Assembly: GCF_000418325.1 (NCBI RefSeq)
Contig: NC_021658.1
Span: forward strand, 11,980,001-12,044,000
Source: Sorangium cellulosum So0157-2
GTDB lineage: Bacteria; Myxococcota_A; Polyangia; Polyangiales; Polyangiaceae
Direction of reading: 5' to 3'
DNA length: 64,000 nt
The translations under genes were made by a program, and so were the position numbers. The notes below the pieces were generated by a model. The model was not told the origin of the DNA. It worked only from the letters and a program-made list of their open reading frames with translations, and searched no databases. Shown here piece after piece: positions 1 to 8,496 of the stretch (its first letter is position 1; each line of letters begins with the position of its first letter).

Positions 1-1262
1 TCAAGGTCCGCGCGGCGAAGTCGGCGCAGAAGGACCGCGACTTCGTGGTCATCGCGCGGACCGAGGCGCTCATCGCCGGCTGGGGGATGGATGAGGCGCT
101 CCGCCGCGGCCGCGCCTACGCGGACGCGGGCGCCGACATGGTCCTCATCCACTCGAAGAGCAAGGACCCGGACGAGGTGCTCTCCTTCGCCCGCGCGTGG
201 GATCGCCCGGGCACGCCGCTCGTCTGCGTGCCGACGATCTACCGCACGACCACCGTCGACACCCTGCACAAGGCCGGCTTCAAGCTGATCATCTTCGCGA
301 ACCACGCGATCCGCTCGTCCATCAAGGCGATGACGGAGGCGCTCCAGACGCTGAAGCGCGAGATGTACACCGGCAGCGTCGACGACAAGGTGGTGCCGCT
401 CGAGCGCGTCTATCAGCTCGTGGGCGTCGACAAGATGAAGCAGGAGGAGTCGAGCTTCCTGCCCTCCGGCAGCCCGGGCGTCACCGCGGTCATCCTCGCC
501 GCCGGCCAGAGCCAGGGCCTCCTGCCCCTCACGGAGGAGCTGCCGAAGCCGATGCTCGACCTGAAGGGCAAGAGCATCCTCGAGCGGCAGATCGACGTGC
601 TCAACGCGTGCGGCGTGAAGGACGTCGCCGTCGTGCGCGGGTACAAGAAGGAGGCGATCAAGCTCCCGAACGCCCGCTATTACGACAACGACGAGTACGC
701 GACGACGAACGAGGTCGCCTCGCTCTTCCGCGCCTCGAAGGAGCTGAACGGGCCGTTCGTCTTCCTCTACGGCGACATCGTGTTCGAGCGCGGCCACCTC
801 GAGAAGCTGCTCAAGAGCCCGGCCGACATCTCGATCGTCGTCGACCGCGCCTACGCCGAGGGCCAGCGGCCCAAGGACGCGCGCGGCGTGCCGGATCTCG
901 TGGTCCTGAAGGACGCGCAGGAGGCCGGCTACCGCTTCGTGGGCGCCGACGCGCCGCACCGGGTGGCCCGCGTCGGCCGCGCGCTCCCGGCGAGCGAGGC
1001 GCACGGCGAGTTCGTCGGCATGGCCATGTTCACCGCGAAGGGCGCGCGCCTGCTCACCGACTGCTACCACCAGCTGCAGGAGACCCGCGCGAAGGGCAGC
1101 TTCCACGAGGCCGAGTCGCTCCGCAGCGCGACCTTCACCGACCTGCTCCAGGAGCTCATCGACCGCGGCGCGGACGTGCAGGCGATCGACGTCTACAAGG
1201 GGTGGCTCGAGATCGACACGTTCGAGGACTACCGCCGCGCCTGGGCCCTCATCAAGGAGTGA
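1..1262 (+). CDS. Phosphoenolpyruvate mutase fused to a nucleotidyltransferase (5' end outside window)
   Basis: The frame is open from base 3, so the gene begins upstream; the GTG at 45 is an internal valine. The first ~155 visible residues are the C-terminal half of a PEP mutase/isocitrate lyase barrel (VVIARTEALIAG, then AGADMVLIHSKSKDP). The EDKxFPK-type active-site loop would lie before the window. From about nt 478 a sugar-nucleotide-type nucleotidyltransferase follows (VILAAG, ELPKPMLDLKGKSILERQ, LYGDIVF). PEP mutase makes the C-P bond of phosphonopyruvate; a fused cytidylyltransferase of the PntC kind activates a phosphonate with CTP. The nucleotide-binding signature reads AAGQSQGLLPLT, with Gly where these enzymes usually have Arg. 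The phosphonopyruvate decarboxylase genes follow 4 bases downstream, which supports the assignment. The exact substrate of the second domain is inferred. Confidence 0.85.
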   Translation, partial: KVRAAKSAQKDRDFVVIARTEALIAGWGMDEALRRGRAYADAGADMVLIHSKSKDPDEVLSFARAWDRPGTPLVCVPTIYRTTTVDTLHKAGFKLIIFANHAIRSSIKAMTEALQTLKREMYTGSVDDKVVPLERVYQLVGVDKMKQEESSFLPSGSPGVTAVILAAGQSQGLLPLTEELPKPMLDLKGKSILERQIDVLNACGVKDVAVVRGYKKEAIKLPNARYYDNDEYATTNEVASLFRASKELNGPFVFLYGDIVFERGHLEKLLKSPADISIVVDRAYAEGQRPKDARGVPDLVVLKDAQEAGYRFVGADAPHRVARVGRALPASEAHGEFVGMAMFTAKGARLLTDCYHQLQETRAKGSFHEAESLRSATFTDLLQELIDRGADVQAIDVYKGWLEIDTFEDYRRAWALIKE

Positions 1263-1266
1263 GCCG

Positions 1267-1779
1267 ATGTCCCACGGTTCAGGAAAATCGTACGCGCCCG
1301 AGTTCGTCGCCGCGCTCAAGGAGGCGGGGTTCGACTTCTTCGCGGGCGTGCCCTGCTCGCTCTTGAAGGGCCTGGTCTCGCAGCTCGAGGCCGACAGGGA
1401 CGCCCGCTACGTCTCGGCGACCCGCGAGGACAGCGCGATCGGGATGGCGTTCGGCGCCTGGCTCGGCGGCCGGCTGCCGATGGTCCTGATGCAGAACTCC
1501 GGGCTCGGCGTCTCCGTCAACGCGCTGGCCTCGCTCAGCACGATGTACGAGGTGCCCACGCTGCTCGTCATCTCCTGGCGCGGCGAGGGCGGCAACGACG
1601 CCCCGGAGCACATCATGATGGGCGAGATCATGCTCCCCATCCTCGATCTGATGAAGATCCAGCACCGCGTCCTCCGCGGCGGCGAGCCGATGGGCCCGCA
1701 GGTCGGGTGGGCGAAGGACGTCATGCTCTCCACGAGGCAGCCGGCGGCGCTCATCGTCCCGGCGGGGGTGCTCGAATGA
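1267..1779 (+). CDS. Phosphonopyruvate decarboxylase, alpha (PYR-domain) subunit
   Basis: 170 residues matching only the N-terminal, pyrimidine-binding domain of a ThDP-dependent decarboxylase: FFAGVPCSLLKGL, then TREDSAIGMAFGAWLGG with the glutamate expected to activate ThDP, and MQNSGLG. It would decarboxylate phosphonopyruvate to phosphonoacetaldehyde, pulling the unfavourable PEP mutase reaction forward, but only together with the beta subunit encoded next. A GGAG lies in the preceding stop region just upstream of the ATG. The stop overlaps the next start by four bases (ATGA), so the two halves are translationally coupled. The split gene is an unusual but known arrangement; sulfopyruvate decarboxylase ComDE is the alternative reading, disfavoured by the PEP mutase neighbour. 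Confidence 0.85.
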   Translation: MSHGSGKSYAPEFVAALKEAGFDFFAGVPCSLLKGLVSQLEADRDARYVSATREDSAIGMAFGAWLGGRLPMVLMQNSGLGVSVNALASLSTMYEVPTLLVISWRGEGGNDAPEHIMMGEIMLPILDLMKIQHRVLRGGEPMGPQVGWAKDVMLSTRQPAALIVPAGVLE

Positions 1780-2339
1780 ACAAGCTCGAAGCGCTCAAGG
1801 TGTTCACGGCGGCGGTCGGCAAGGACGATCTCGTGGTCTGCTGCAACGGCATGATCGGCCGCGAGCTCTACACGACGCAGGACCGGCCCTCGAATTTCTA
1901 CATGATCGGCTCGATGGGGCTCGGCCTGTCGATCGGCCTCGGCCTCGCGCTCGCGCAGCCGCGCAAGCGGATCTTCGTGCTCGACGGCGACGGCAACGTC
2001 CTCATGGGCATGAACGCCCTCGCCAGCGTCGGGAGCGAGCGGCCCGCGAACCTCCTGCACGTCGTCCTCGACAACCGCTCCCACGCCTCGACCGGCGGGC
2101 AGCGGACGATCTCGGGCGACGTGAAGCTCGAGTCGGTCGCCAGCGCCGTCGGCTACCGCGCCACGCACCGCGCCGACTCGGTCGATGCGTTCGACGCGTC
2201 GCTGCGCGCCGCGCGCGTGCAGCCGGGCCCGGTCATGGTCCTCGCCCTCGTCGAGGGCGGCACCGTGAAGGGCATCGGCCGCGTCGCCGAGACCCCGCCG
2301 GAGCTCGCCGCCCGCTTCGCGGCCGAGGCGCGCCGATGA
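1776..2339 (+). CDS. Phosphonopyruvate decarboxylase, beta (ThDP-binding) subunit
   Basis: 187 residues covering the C-terminal ThDP/Mg-binding domain: SMGLGLSIGLGLALAQP, then the metal-diphosphate motif GDGNVLMGMNAL followed by LDNRSHASTGGQ. Start chosen at the ATG of the ATGA overlap with the alpha subunit; a longer reading upstream only runs through alpha in another frame. It completes the split decarboxylase, forming the active site at the alpha-beta interface. It overlaps the following nucleotidyltransferase gene by another ATGA, so the genes from 1267 to 3043 form a tightly coupled operon with the fused PEP mutase. Confidence 0.85.
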   Translation: MNKLEALKVFTAAVGKDDLVVCCNGMIGRELYTTQDRPSNFYMIGSMGLGLSIGLGLALAQPRKRIFVLDGDGNVLMGMNALASVGSERPANLLHVVLDNRSHASTGGQRTISGDVKLESVASAVGYRATHRADSVDAFDASLRAARVQPGPVMVLALVEGGTVKGIGRVAETPPELAARFAAEARR

Positions 2340-3043
2340 GGGCCATCCTGCTCGCCGCGGGGCGCGGCCGGCGCATCGGCCGGGACGCGCCCAAGTGCCT
2401 CATCTCGATCGAGGGCAAGACGCTGCTCGAGCGCCACCTCGTGAACCTCGCCGAGAGCGGCGTCGCCGAGCTGACGATCGTCGTCGGCTTCCGGCGCGAG
2501 ATGATCGAGGAGGCCCTCGCGTCGCTCCGCGCCCCGCTCACGATCGAGCTCGTCGAGAACCCGCGGTTCGTCCACGGGAGCATCGTCTCGCTCCACGTCG
2601 CGGCCGATCGGCTGTCGGGCGGCGGGCTGTGGATGGACGCCGACGTGCTGTACCCCGCCGCGCTGCTGCGGCGCCTCGTGTCCTCGCCGCACGAGAACTG
2701 CCTGCTCGTCGACGCGGGCTCGGCGGAGAGCGGCGAGGAGATGATGGTCGGCGTCCGCGCCGGCCGCGTCCTCAAGATCGCCCGCCGCGTCGGCAAGGAG
2801 TGGGACCTGGCGGGCGAGACCGTCGGCTTCGCCAAGGTCGGCCCGCAGGGCGGCCGCGTGATGCAGCGCCTCCTCGAGGAGGAGGTCTCCGCCGGCCGCC
2901 TCGATCAGGAGTACGAGGCCGCGATGGACCGCGCGTTCCAGGAGGTGCCGTTCGGCATCGAGCGCGTCGACGACCTGCCCTGGACCGAGATCGACTTCGA
3001 GGAGGACGTGGAGAAGGCCCGCCGGCTGGCGAGCGCCCTCTGA
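2336..3043 (+). CDS. Second nucleotidyltransferase (MobA/PntC-like) of the phosphonate operon
   Basis: 235 residues forming one nucleotidyltransferase domain: N-terminal ILLAAGRGRRIG with the arginine signature intact, APKCLISIEGKTLLERHL for base/sugar contacts, and WMDADVLYP as the probable metal-binding aspartate region. It lies in an operon with PEP mutase and phosphonopyruvate decarboxylase (ATGA overlap with the latter), so it probably activates a phosphonate or a linked alcohol with CTP. Together with the domain fused to PEP mutase the operon carries two such activities, and only this one has the canonical signature. The exact nucleotide and acceptor cannot be read from sequence. Confidence 0.7.
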   Translation: MRAILLAAGRGRRIGRDAPKCLISIEGKTLLERHLVNLAESGVAELTIVVGFRREMIEEALASLRAPLTIELVENPRFVHGSIVSLHVAADRLSGGGLWMDADVLYPAALLRRLVSSPHENCLLVDAGSAESGEEMMVGVRAGRVLKIARRVGKEWDLAGETVGFAKVGPQGGRVMQRLLEEEVSAGRLDQEYEAAMDRAFQEVPFGIERVDDLPWTEIDFEEDVEKARRLASAL

Positions 3044-3072
3044 CGAGCGCCCTCTGACGCGCGCCCTCTGAC
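3031..3072 (+). repeat. Three 14-bp tandem repeats across a stop codon
   Basis: The unit gagcgccctctgac occurs at 3031-3044 and 3045-3058, with a one-base variant at 3059-3072. The first copy carries the stop codon of the upstream nucleotidyltransferase, and each copy repeats an in-sequence TGA. This looks like a recent local duplication by slippage. It sits between two convergent genes. Confidence 0.85.
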
Positions 3073-3122
3073 GATGCAGGAGACGCGCGGGCCCGAGCGC
3101 GGCGGCGCCGCGGCGGCCGAGC

Positions 3123-4076
3123 TCAGGCCACGGCCAGCTTCCCGCGCCGGGACGCGCCGCGGAGGAACCAGCCGTTCAGCACGATGACCGCGACGATCCA
3201 GACGACCCCGCCGGTCGCGAAGAAGACCTGACCCAGCCAGAGCTGGTCCGCGAGGAGCGTCAGCACCACCAGCGACAGGAACGCGTCCCCGTTCGATATC
3301 GCCCAGAGCGCGCCGATGAGGCGCGTGAGCGGCGATGTCTCCTCCCGGATCAGCTGTTTTACCTGATCCGCGCCGGTGGAGGACCGGCTCCGCTCCGGGT
3401 CGAACCACTCGTGTTCGAACGCGAGGTGCCCCATCCGCCCGATGAAGACATCGGCGTGGGCAAAGAACGAGGACGACGGGCCGAGCGCCTGGATCTTGCG
3501 GCGCAGCACGTCGACCGTCTCATCGGTGCCCCGCTCGAAGATCGAGCAGTACTTGAGCTTGAAGTAGTCCGAGGAAAAGGAGCGGAGCGCCCCCTGGAGC
3601 AGCGCGAGCAGCAGGATGCCGTTCGTGGACAGGACGGCGCTCCACGGGCCATCGGGCGGCGGGTGAAGGTGGAAGTGCCAGAAGATGCCCGCGTACAGGA
3701 ATGTCACACCGAGCCAGTCCGCCAGGGCGTCAATGGCGTGCCCGGCGGGGCTCGCCATCCGCTTGGCCCGCGCCAGCGCGCCGTCCACGCAATCCAGGAT
3801 GGAGCGGAGCTCGAACACGAGCGCGCCGGCGGCGAGGTGCCGCGGATCATCGAACGTCACCAGGTACCCGGCGAGCGCCGCGAAGAGCGGCTGGACCAGC
3901 GTCACCTGGTTCGGGGTGACGGGCGTCCTCATCAGCGCTCGCACGATCCAGCGCGCGATGGGGTACCGGTAGTAGCGATTGAGCGGGTCCTCCATGCGCA
4001 TTTTCCAGCCGCCGGGCACACCGCCGGACGGAGCGGCAGGCGTAGAGCTCTCGGTAGCAGCGCACGGTTCGGGCAT
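3123..4076 (-). CDS. CDP-alcohol phosphotransferase family membrane enzyme
   Basis: The full family signature DGX2ARX8GX3DX3D is present (DGALAR, then G, HAI, D, ALA, D at about residues 128-150), which binds the CDP moiety and divalent metals. Several hydrophobic stretches surround it, as in integral membrane CDP-alcohol transferases, plus a C-terminal membrane segment ending RRGKLAVA. Family members move a phospho- or phosphono-alcohol headgroup from CDP/CMP onto a lipid alcohol or diacylglycerol. Convergent with the phosphonate operon, it is a good candidate for transferring a CMP-activated phosphonate. The ATG at 4076 has a GGAG six bases upstream; ATGs at 4001 and 3995 would remove a 25-residue Pro/Ala-rich leader. 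Confidence 0.8.
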   Translation of the reverse strand: MPEPCAATESSTPAAPSGGVPGGWKMRMEDPLNRYYRYPIARWIVRALMRTPVTPNQVTLVQPLFAALAGYLVTFDDPRHLAAGALVFELRSILDCVDGALARAKRMASPAGHAIDALADWLGVTFLYAGIFWHFHLHPPPDGPWSAVLSTNGILLLALLQGALRSFSSDYFKLKYCSIFERGTDETVDVLRRKIQALGPSSSFFAHADVFIGRMGHLAFEHEWFDPERSRSSTGADQVKQLIREETSPLTRLIGALWAISNGDAFLSLVVLTLLADQLWLGQVFFATGGVVWIVAVIVLNGWFLRGASRRGKLAVA

Positions 4077-4197
4077 CGGCGACTCCGGCGCGGACTCTAG
4101 GGCAGCTTCCCCCCGGAGACCAACTGGATTGAGCGCTCGGCGGACGTCGGCCGACGATGAGGCGCACGGGGCGCCCCTCGGGCGCTATGGTGTCCCG

Positions 4198-4566
4198 GTG
4201 GCAAGCAGGTCCTTCGGCGCGGCGCTCCTGCTCATGGCCGCCGGCTGCGCGGCGGGCGTGGGGTCCATCGGGGCCGTCCTCGGGAGAGACAACGAGTCGC
4301 AGGCGCTCTACGTGCGCGACGTACCGCGCGGGCTCGCCGCCGAGCGGGCCGGGCTGATCCCCGGCGACGAGATCCTCATGATCGATGGCGTCTACGTGCG
4401 GGATCTCTCCTCGGCCGAGGTGCGCGAGCGGCTCCGCGGCGCCGTCGGGAGCGCCGTCGAGCTCACGGTCGTCCGCGCCGGCGACGTGCGGCGCGTCCGC
4501 GTCGTGCGCGGCGAGCTCAGGGCGCACGAGGGGATCAAGCCGCGAGAGGAGCCGATCGCGCCGTGA
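4198..4566 (+). CDS. Small lipoprotein with a PDZ domain
   Basis: From the GTG at 4198 the product is 122 residues. It starts with a short positive region, a hydrophobic stretch and a lipobox (MAAGC), so export and lipidation are expected. The rest resembles one PDZ domain: VRDVPRGLAAERAGLIPGD, EILMIDGVYVRDLSSAEV, and a closing VELTVVRAGDVRRVRVVRG, as in S1C proteases and S41 peptidases, but no protease domain is attached. It could be a periplasmic scaffold or a substrate-tethering factor. The gene is alone on its strand; its stop codon lies inside a terminator-like hairpin shared with the convergent neighbour. Confidence 0.65.
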   Translation: MASRSFGAALLLMAAGCAAGVGSIGAVLGRDNESQALYVRDVPRGLAAERAGLIPGDEILMIDGVYVRDLSSAEVRERLRGAVGSAVELTVVRAGDVRRVRVVRGELRAHEGIKPREEPIAP

Positions 4567-4588
4567 GGCGCCGGGGGGCTCCTCACGG
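4561..4588. terminator. Bidirectional hairpin containing both convergent stop codons
   Basis: Perfect 8-bp stem ccgtgagg (4561-4568) and cctcacgg (4581-4588), with a 12-base loop. The left arm holds the stop of the PDZ lipoprotein gene (4564-4566) and the right arm the stop of the reverse-strand gene (4583-4585). No T-tract follows, as is common in high-GC genomes. Confidence 0.5.
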
Positions 4589-4978
4589 CGTGGCGAGCTC
4601 CACCAGCTCGGCATAGTGCTTGTTCGCATAGAACGAGAGCACGTCGACCGCGTCGCGCACCTCGCTCGGATCGAGGTCCTCGAGGCGGTACTCGACACTC
4701 AGGATCACGTCGCCCTCCTCGTCGGCCGAGAGCTTGGCCATGTTGATCTCGCGGTTCAGCTGGAGCAGGCGCCGCACGATCGCGTCGCCCTCCTCGGGCT
4801 CCATCGGGAGCCGCACGAACGGGATCACCGCGAAGACGACGAAGGGGGGCGAGAGCCGCACGAACAGGGGGAAGAGCCGCTCGGCCCCCTGAAAGTCGCT
4901 GCGCATCGTGTCGCTGGACACGGCCTCCACAGCCCAGCCTTCACCCTCGAGGCAGGCCCTGATCTCGTCGAACGTCAT
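4583..4978 (-). CDS. YbjN / type III secretion chaperone-like protein
   Basis: 131 residues from the ATG at 4978 (ATGs at 4987 and 4990 are also possible). The order is an N-terminal helix (MTFDEIRACLEGEGW), a strand-rich middle (PLFVRLSPPFVVFAVIPF), then LLQLNREINMAKLSADEEGDVILSVEYRL and a C-terminal helix. This is the typical pattern of the YbjN/SycE-like fold, where the LNREINMAKLS stretch is the usual signature. No enzymatic residues are apparent. Such proteins often act as adaptors or chaperones. A longer upstream reading is Arg/Pro-rich and looks noncoding. Confidence 0.6.
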   Translation of the reverse strand: MTFDEIRACLEGEGWAVEAVSSDTMRSDFQGAERLFPLFVRLSPPFVVFAVIPFVRLPMEPEEGDAIVRRLLQLNREINMAKLSADEEGDVILSVEYRLEDLDPSEVRDAVDVLSFYANKHYAELVELATP

Positions 4979-5365
4979 GCGCGGCATCATAGCCGCTCGC
5001 GGCGCGCGACCGGGAGTGCGCTTGGACCTGCGGCGGGGCGGCCGCGCCGCGATCGCCCGCGCTCGCGGGCCGCCCGGCGCGATCCCGCGCGCGGCGCAGC
5101 TCCTTCGCCTGGCGCCGGCGCGCCCGACGGACACGCGCCGGGGAGCGAAGTGCTGCCCAGGCGACAGCGCGCGGGGTGGCGGTGTGGTGGTGGCCCGCGC
5201 GCGGGGTGGCTGACCCATTCGCGTTCGGGCCGCGCGAGCCGACCCATCCGGCAGCTCGTCCGGCCGGCGCTTTTGTCCGCGGCCGGCCGCAGCTCGCGTT
5301 GACGGTGCCCCGCGCTCGAACTATGCGTAGAGGCCCGTTTTTCGAGCCCGCCGAAGGAGCGATTC
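4979..5365. other. Divergent intergenic region upstream of metK
   Basis: Very GC-rich, with two direct copies of cgcgcggggtggc (around 5169 and 5201) 32 bases apart. I looked for conserved SAM riboswitch cores and found none. The only signal I can support is the promoter at 5299-5327. Confidence 0.5.
5299..5327 (+). promoter_or_regulatory. Sigma-70-like promoter of metK
   Basis: TTGACG (5299-5304), a 17-base spacer and TATGCG (5322-5327) fit a housekeeping promoter. It predicts transcription start near 5334 and a leader of about 30 bases with GAAGGAG as ribosome binding site before the ATG at 5366. Confidence 0.5.
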
Positions 5366-6613
<1,248 letters not shown>

Positions 6614-6684
6614 GCGTCCGGAACGTCCCGCCCGGCACCGGTCGAGCGGGGCAGATCCGGCGGCCCACGCCCCTCGAGGGGCCC

Positions 6685-6719
6685 GAGAGCGCCGGCGCGG
6701 TGAAAGCGCCGGCGCTCTC
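6685..6719 (+). terminator. Terminator of metK
   Basis: A perfect 13-bp stem, gagagcgccggcg (6685-6697) and cgccggcgctctc (6707-6719), with a 9-base loop, 72 bases after the metK stop. It is followed by a short T-containing stretch (tgctttgtc). The next ~240 bases to 6962 hold no gene I can support; the only AT-rich patch is ctgataaaatcatc near 6890, a possible -10 region for the lipoprotein gene. Confidence 0.7.
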
Positions 6720-6962
6720 TGCTTTGTCGAGGCTCCGTCGATGCGGTCGCCCCTCTTCTTCGGCAGCGCGCAGCGCGCTGGCCGCCCGCGCCTGGCCGGG
6801 AGCCGGTGCCACGATGTGGGCGTCCGACTCACAAAAAAGCACCGCGCTTCGCCGGGATGTGCTGACTGTTGCCGCGGCTTCTGCTGATAAAATCATCGCA
6901 GACTCCCGTATCGCCGGATCGACCTGAACCTCCTTGGCTCCATGCGACCTCGAGGAGCACCG

Positions 6963-8279
6963 ATGACGCGTTGGTTGGATTTCTTGAGCCTCATGACCGC
7001 GGCGGGGTGCCTGAGCGTGGCCTGCACCGGGAACATCGGACCGGTGGGCGGCATCGCCGCTGGCGGGGAGGGCGGCGCCGGGAGCGCCGCCGGCCCCGGC
7101 GGCAACGCGCCGACAGCGACGACCGATGCGACGACCATCACCTCGGCGTCGGGCGGCGCCGACGGCGCGGCGAGCGTGGGGGGCGCTGGGGGCGCGGACT
7201 GCGGCGGCTCGCCGGACGACGACGCCGACGGCGACGGCTACACGGAGATGCTCGGCGACTGCGACGACTGCAACCCGCTCGTCAACCCGGGCGTGGTGGA
7301 GCTCGCGACGGTCGGCGGCGAGGGCGGCGCCGCGCCGGAGGGGGTCGACGACGACTGCGACGGCAAGATCGACAACCTGCCGGAGCCCTGCGACAGCGAC
7401 ATCCCGATCGACGACGCGGATCCGCTCAAGGCCGCGAAGGCGGTCGAGCTGTGCAAGACGTCGTCCGGGCCCGGCGACTGGGGGGTGGTCTCGGCGGCCT
7501 GGGTCATGGTCGACGGCTCGCCGCCGCCGGAAGAGGCGGAGCAGAACGCGAACTTTCACCTCGGGCACGGCATCCTGCCCAAGTTCGGGGCCAACATCCC
7601 GCCGAAGGCAGGCGCGCGGCTGCTCGCGCTCTCCAGCGGCACGGCGCGGCAAGCGAGCGACGAGGGGTTCGAGAGCCCGATGGGGTTCAACAAGAAGTAC
7701 GAGGGCGAGTTCCCCGAGGGCTTCCCGAAGGACCCGCGCGACTGCGGCGATTTCGTGCCGTTGAAGCCGTCCGACCCGACCGCCGTCGAGATCGCGATCC
7801 GGGTGCCGACGAACGTCCGCGGCTTCTCGTTCAACGTCAATTACGTCACCTACGATTGGCCGCTCGTCTGCACCGAGTTCAACGATTACTTCGTCGCCCT
7901 CCTCTCGCCGCGTCCGCCCAACCTCATCGACGGCCACATCCTCTTCGACGACAAGAGGAACGCGATGAGCATCAACAACGCCTTCATCGACGTCTGCAGC
8001 TGCGAGGGCGGCCCGCCCTGCAACCTCGACGGCCGGGTGTACGCGTGCTCGAGCGGGACCAGCGAGCTGCTCGGGACGGGGTTCGAGGGCCGCGCGGGGA
8101 CGAGCTGGCTCGCCACCTCCGCGCCCGTGGAGCCGGGCCAGCTGATCAAGATCCGGTGGGGAGCGTACGACGCCGGCGATCACCAGCTCGACTCGACCGG
8201 GCTCGTCGACAACTGGGTGTGGCTCGCCGAGAAGGACGAGACCGTGAGCACGGTGCCCGTCGACCGGCCGCCGCCCTAG
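6963..8279 (+). CDS. Lipoprotein with MopE-type metal-binding motif and choice-of-anchor-like domain
   Basis: 438 residues. The ATG at 6963 has GAGGAG six bases upstream, so it is preferred over the one at 6942. A short signal is followed by two possible lipidation cysteines (AAGC at 16, SVAC at 21) and a Gly/Ala/Thr linker. An Asp-rich, cysteine-bounded segment (DADGDGYTE, CDDCNP, EGVDDDCDGKIDNLPEPC) matches the repeated putative metal-binding motif of MopE and many myxobacterial surface proteins. The C-terminal half resembles a choice-of-anchor L domain, including LGHGILPKFGANIPP and VPTNVRGFSFNVNY. The predicted location is the outer membrane or cell surface; function is unknown. Confidence 0.75.
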   Translation: MTRWLDFLSLMTAAGCLSVACTGNIGPVGGIAAGGEGGAGSAAGPGGNAPTATTDATTITSASGGADGAASVGGAGGADCGGSPDDDADGDGYTEMLGDCDDCNPLVNPGVVELATVGGEGGAAPEGVDDDCDGKIDNLPEPCDSDIPIDDADPLKAAKAVELCKTSSGPGDWGVVSAAWVMVDGSPPPEEAEQNANFHLGHGILPKFGANIPPKAGARLLALSSGTARQASDEGFESPMGFNKKYEGEFPEGFPKDPRDCGDFVPLKPSDPTAVEIAIRVPTNVRGFSFNVNYVTYDWPLVCTEFNDYFVALLSPRPPNLIDGHILFDDKRNAMSINNAFIDVCSCEGGPPCNLDGRVYACSSGTSELLGTGFEGRAGTSWLATSAPVEPGQLIKIRWGAYDAGDHQLDSTGLVDNWVWLAEKDETVSTVPVDRPPP

Positions 8280-8281
8280 CT

Positions 8282-8455
8282 CCGCGGATCAGAGCCCCCG
8301 CCAGGGCTCTGCCTCACGAGCGATGGAGAAATAAACGCCAAGGCGCAAAGGCGCAAAAATACAAATCTTTTTTGCGTCTTTGCGTCTTTGCGCCTTGGCG
8401 TTGAACTCTCGCTCCGGATCCCTGGCTGGACTTCTGGCGAGCGGAACTCGTCACT
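8282..8455. repeat. Dispersed palindromic element, copy A
   Basis: About 174 bp between convergent genes. The core is a perfect 17-bp inverted repeat, aacgccaaggcgcaaag (8334-8350) against its complement at 8386-8402, with an A/T-rich centre. A small outer hairpin (cagagccc/gggctctg) lies on the left and gctggact...ggaact on the right. The same architecture and flank sequence recur at 14603-14793. The A- and T-runs around the stem would make it a good bidirectional terminator. Confidence 0.8.
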
Positions 8456-8496
8456 AGGGCGCCCCGCGCCGGCGGCGGGTGAGCCGGCGCGGTCCT

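Noticed and set aside
4991..5365. Possible SAM riboswitch before metK
   Set aside because: No conserved core of the SAM classes I know was found, and the predicted leader is only ~30 bases.
6942..6962. ATG at 6942 for the lipoprotein gene
   Set aside because: GAGGAG is placed for the ATG at 6963, which also gives a normal signal peptide.
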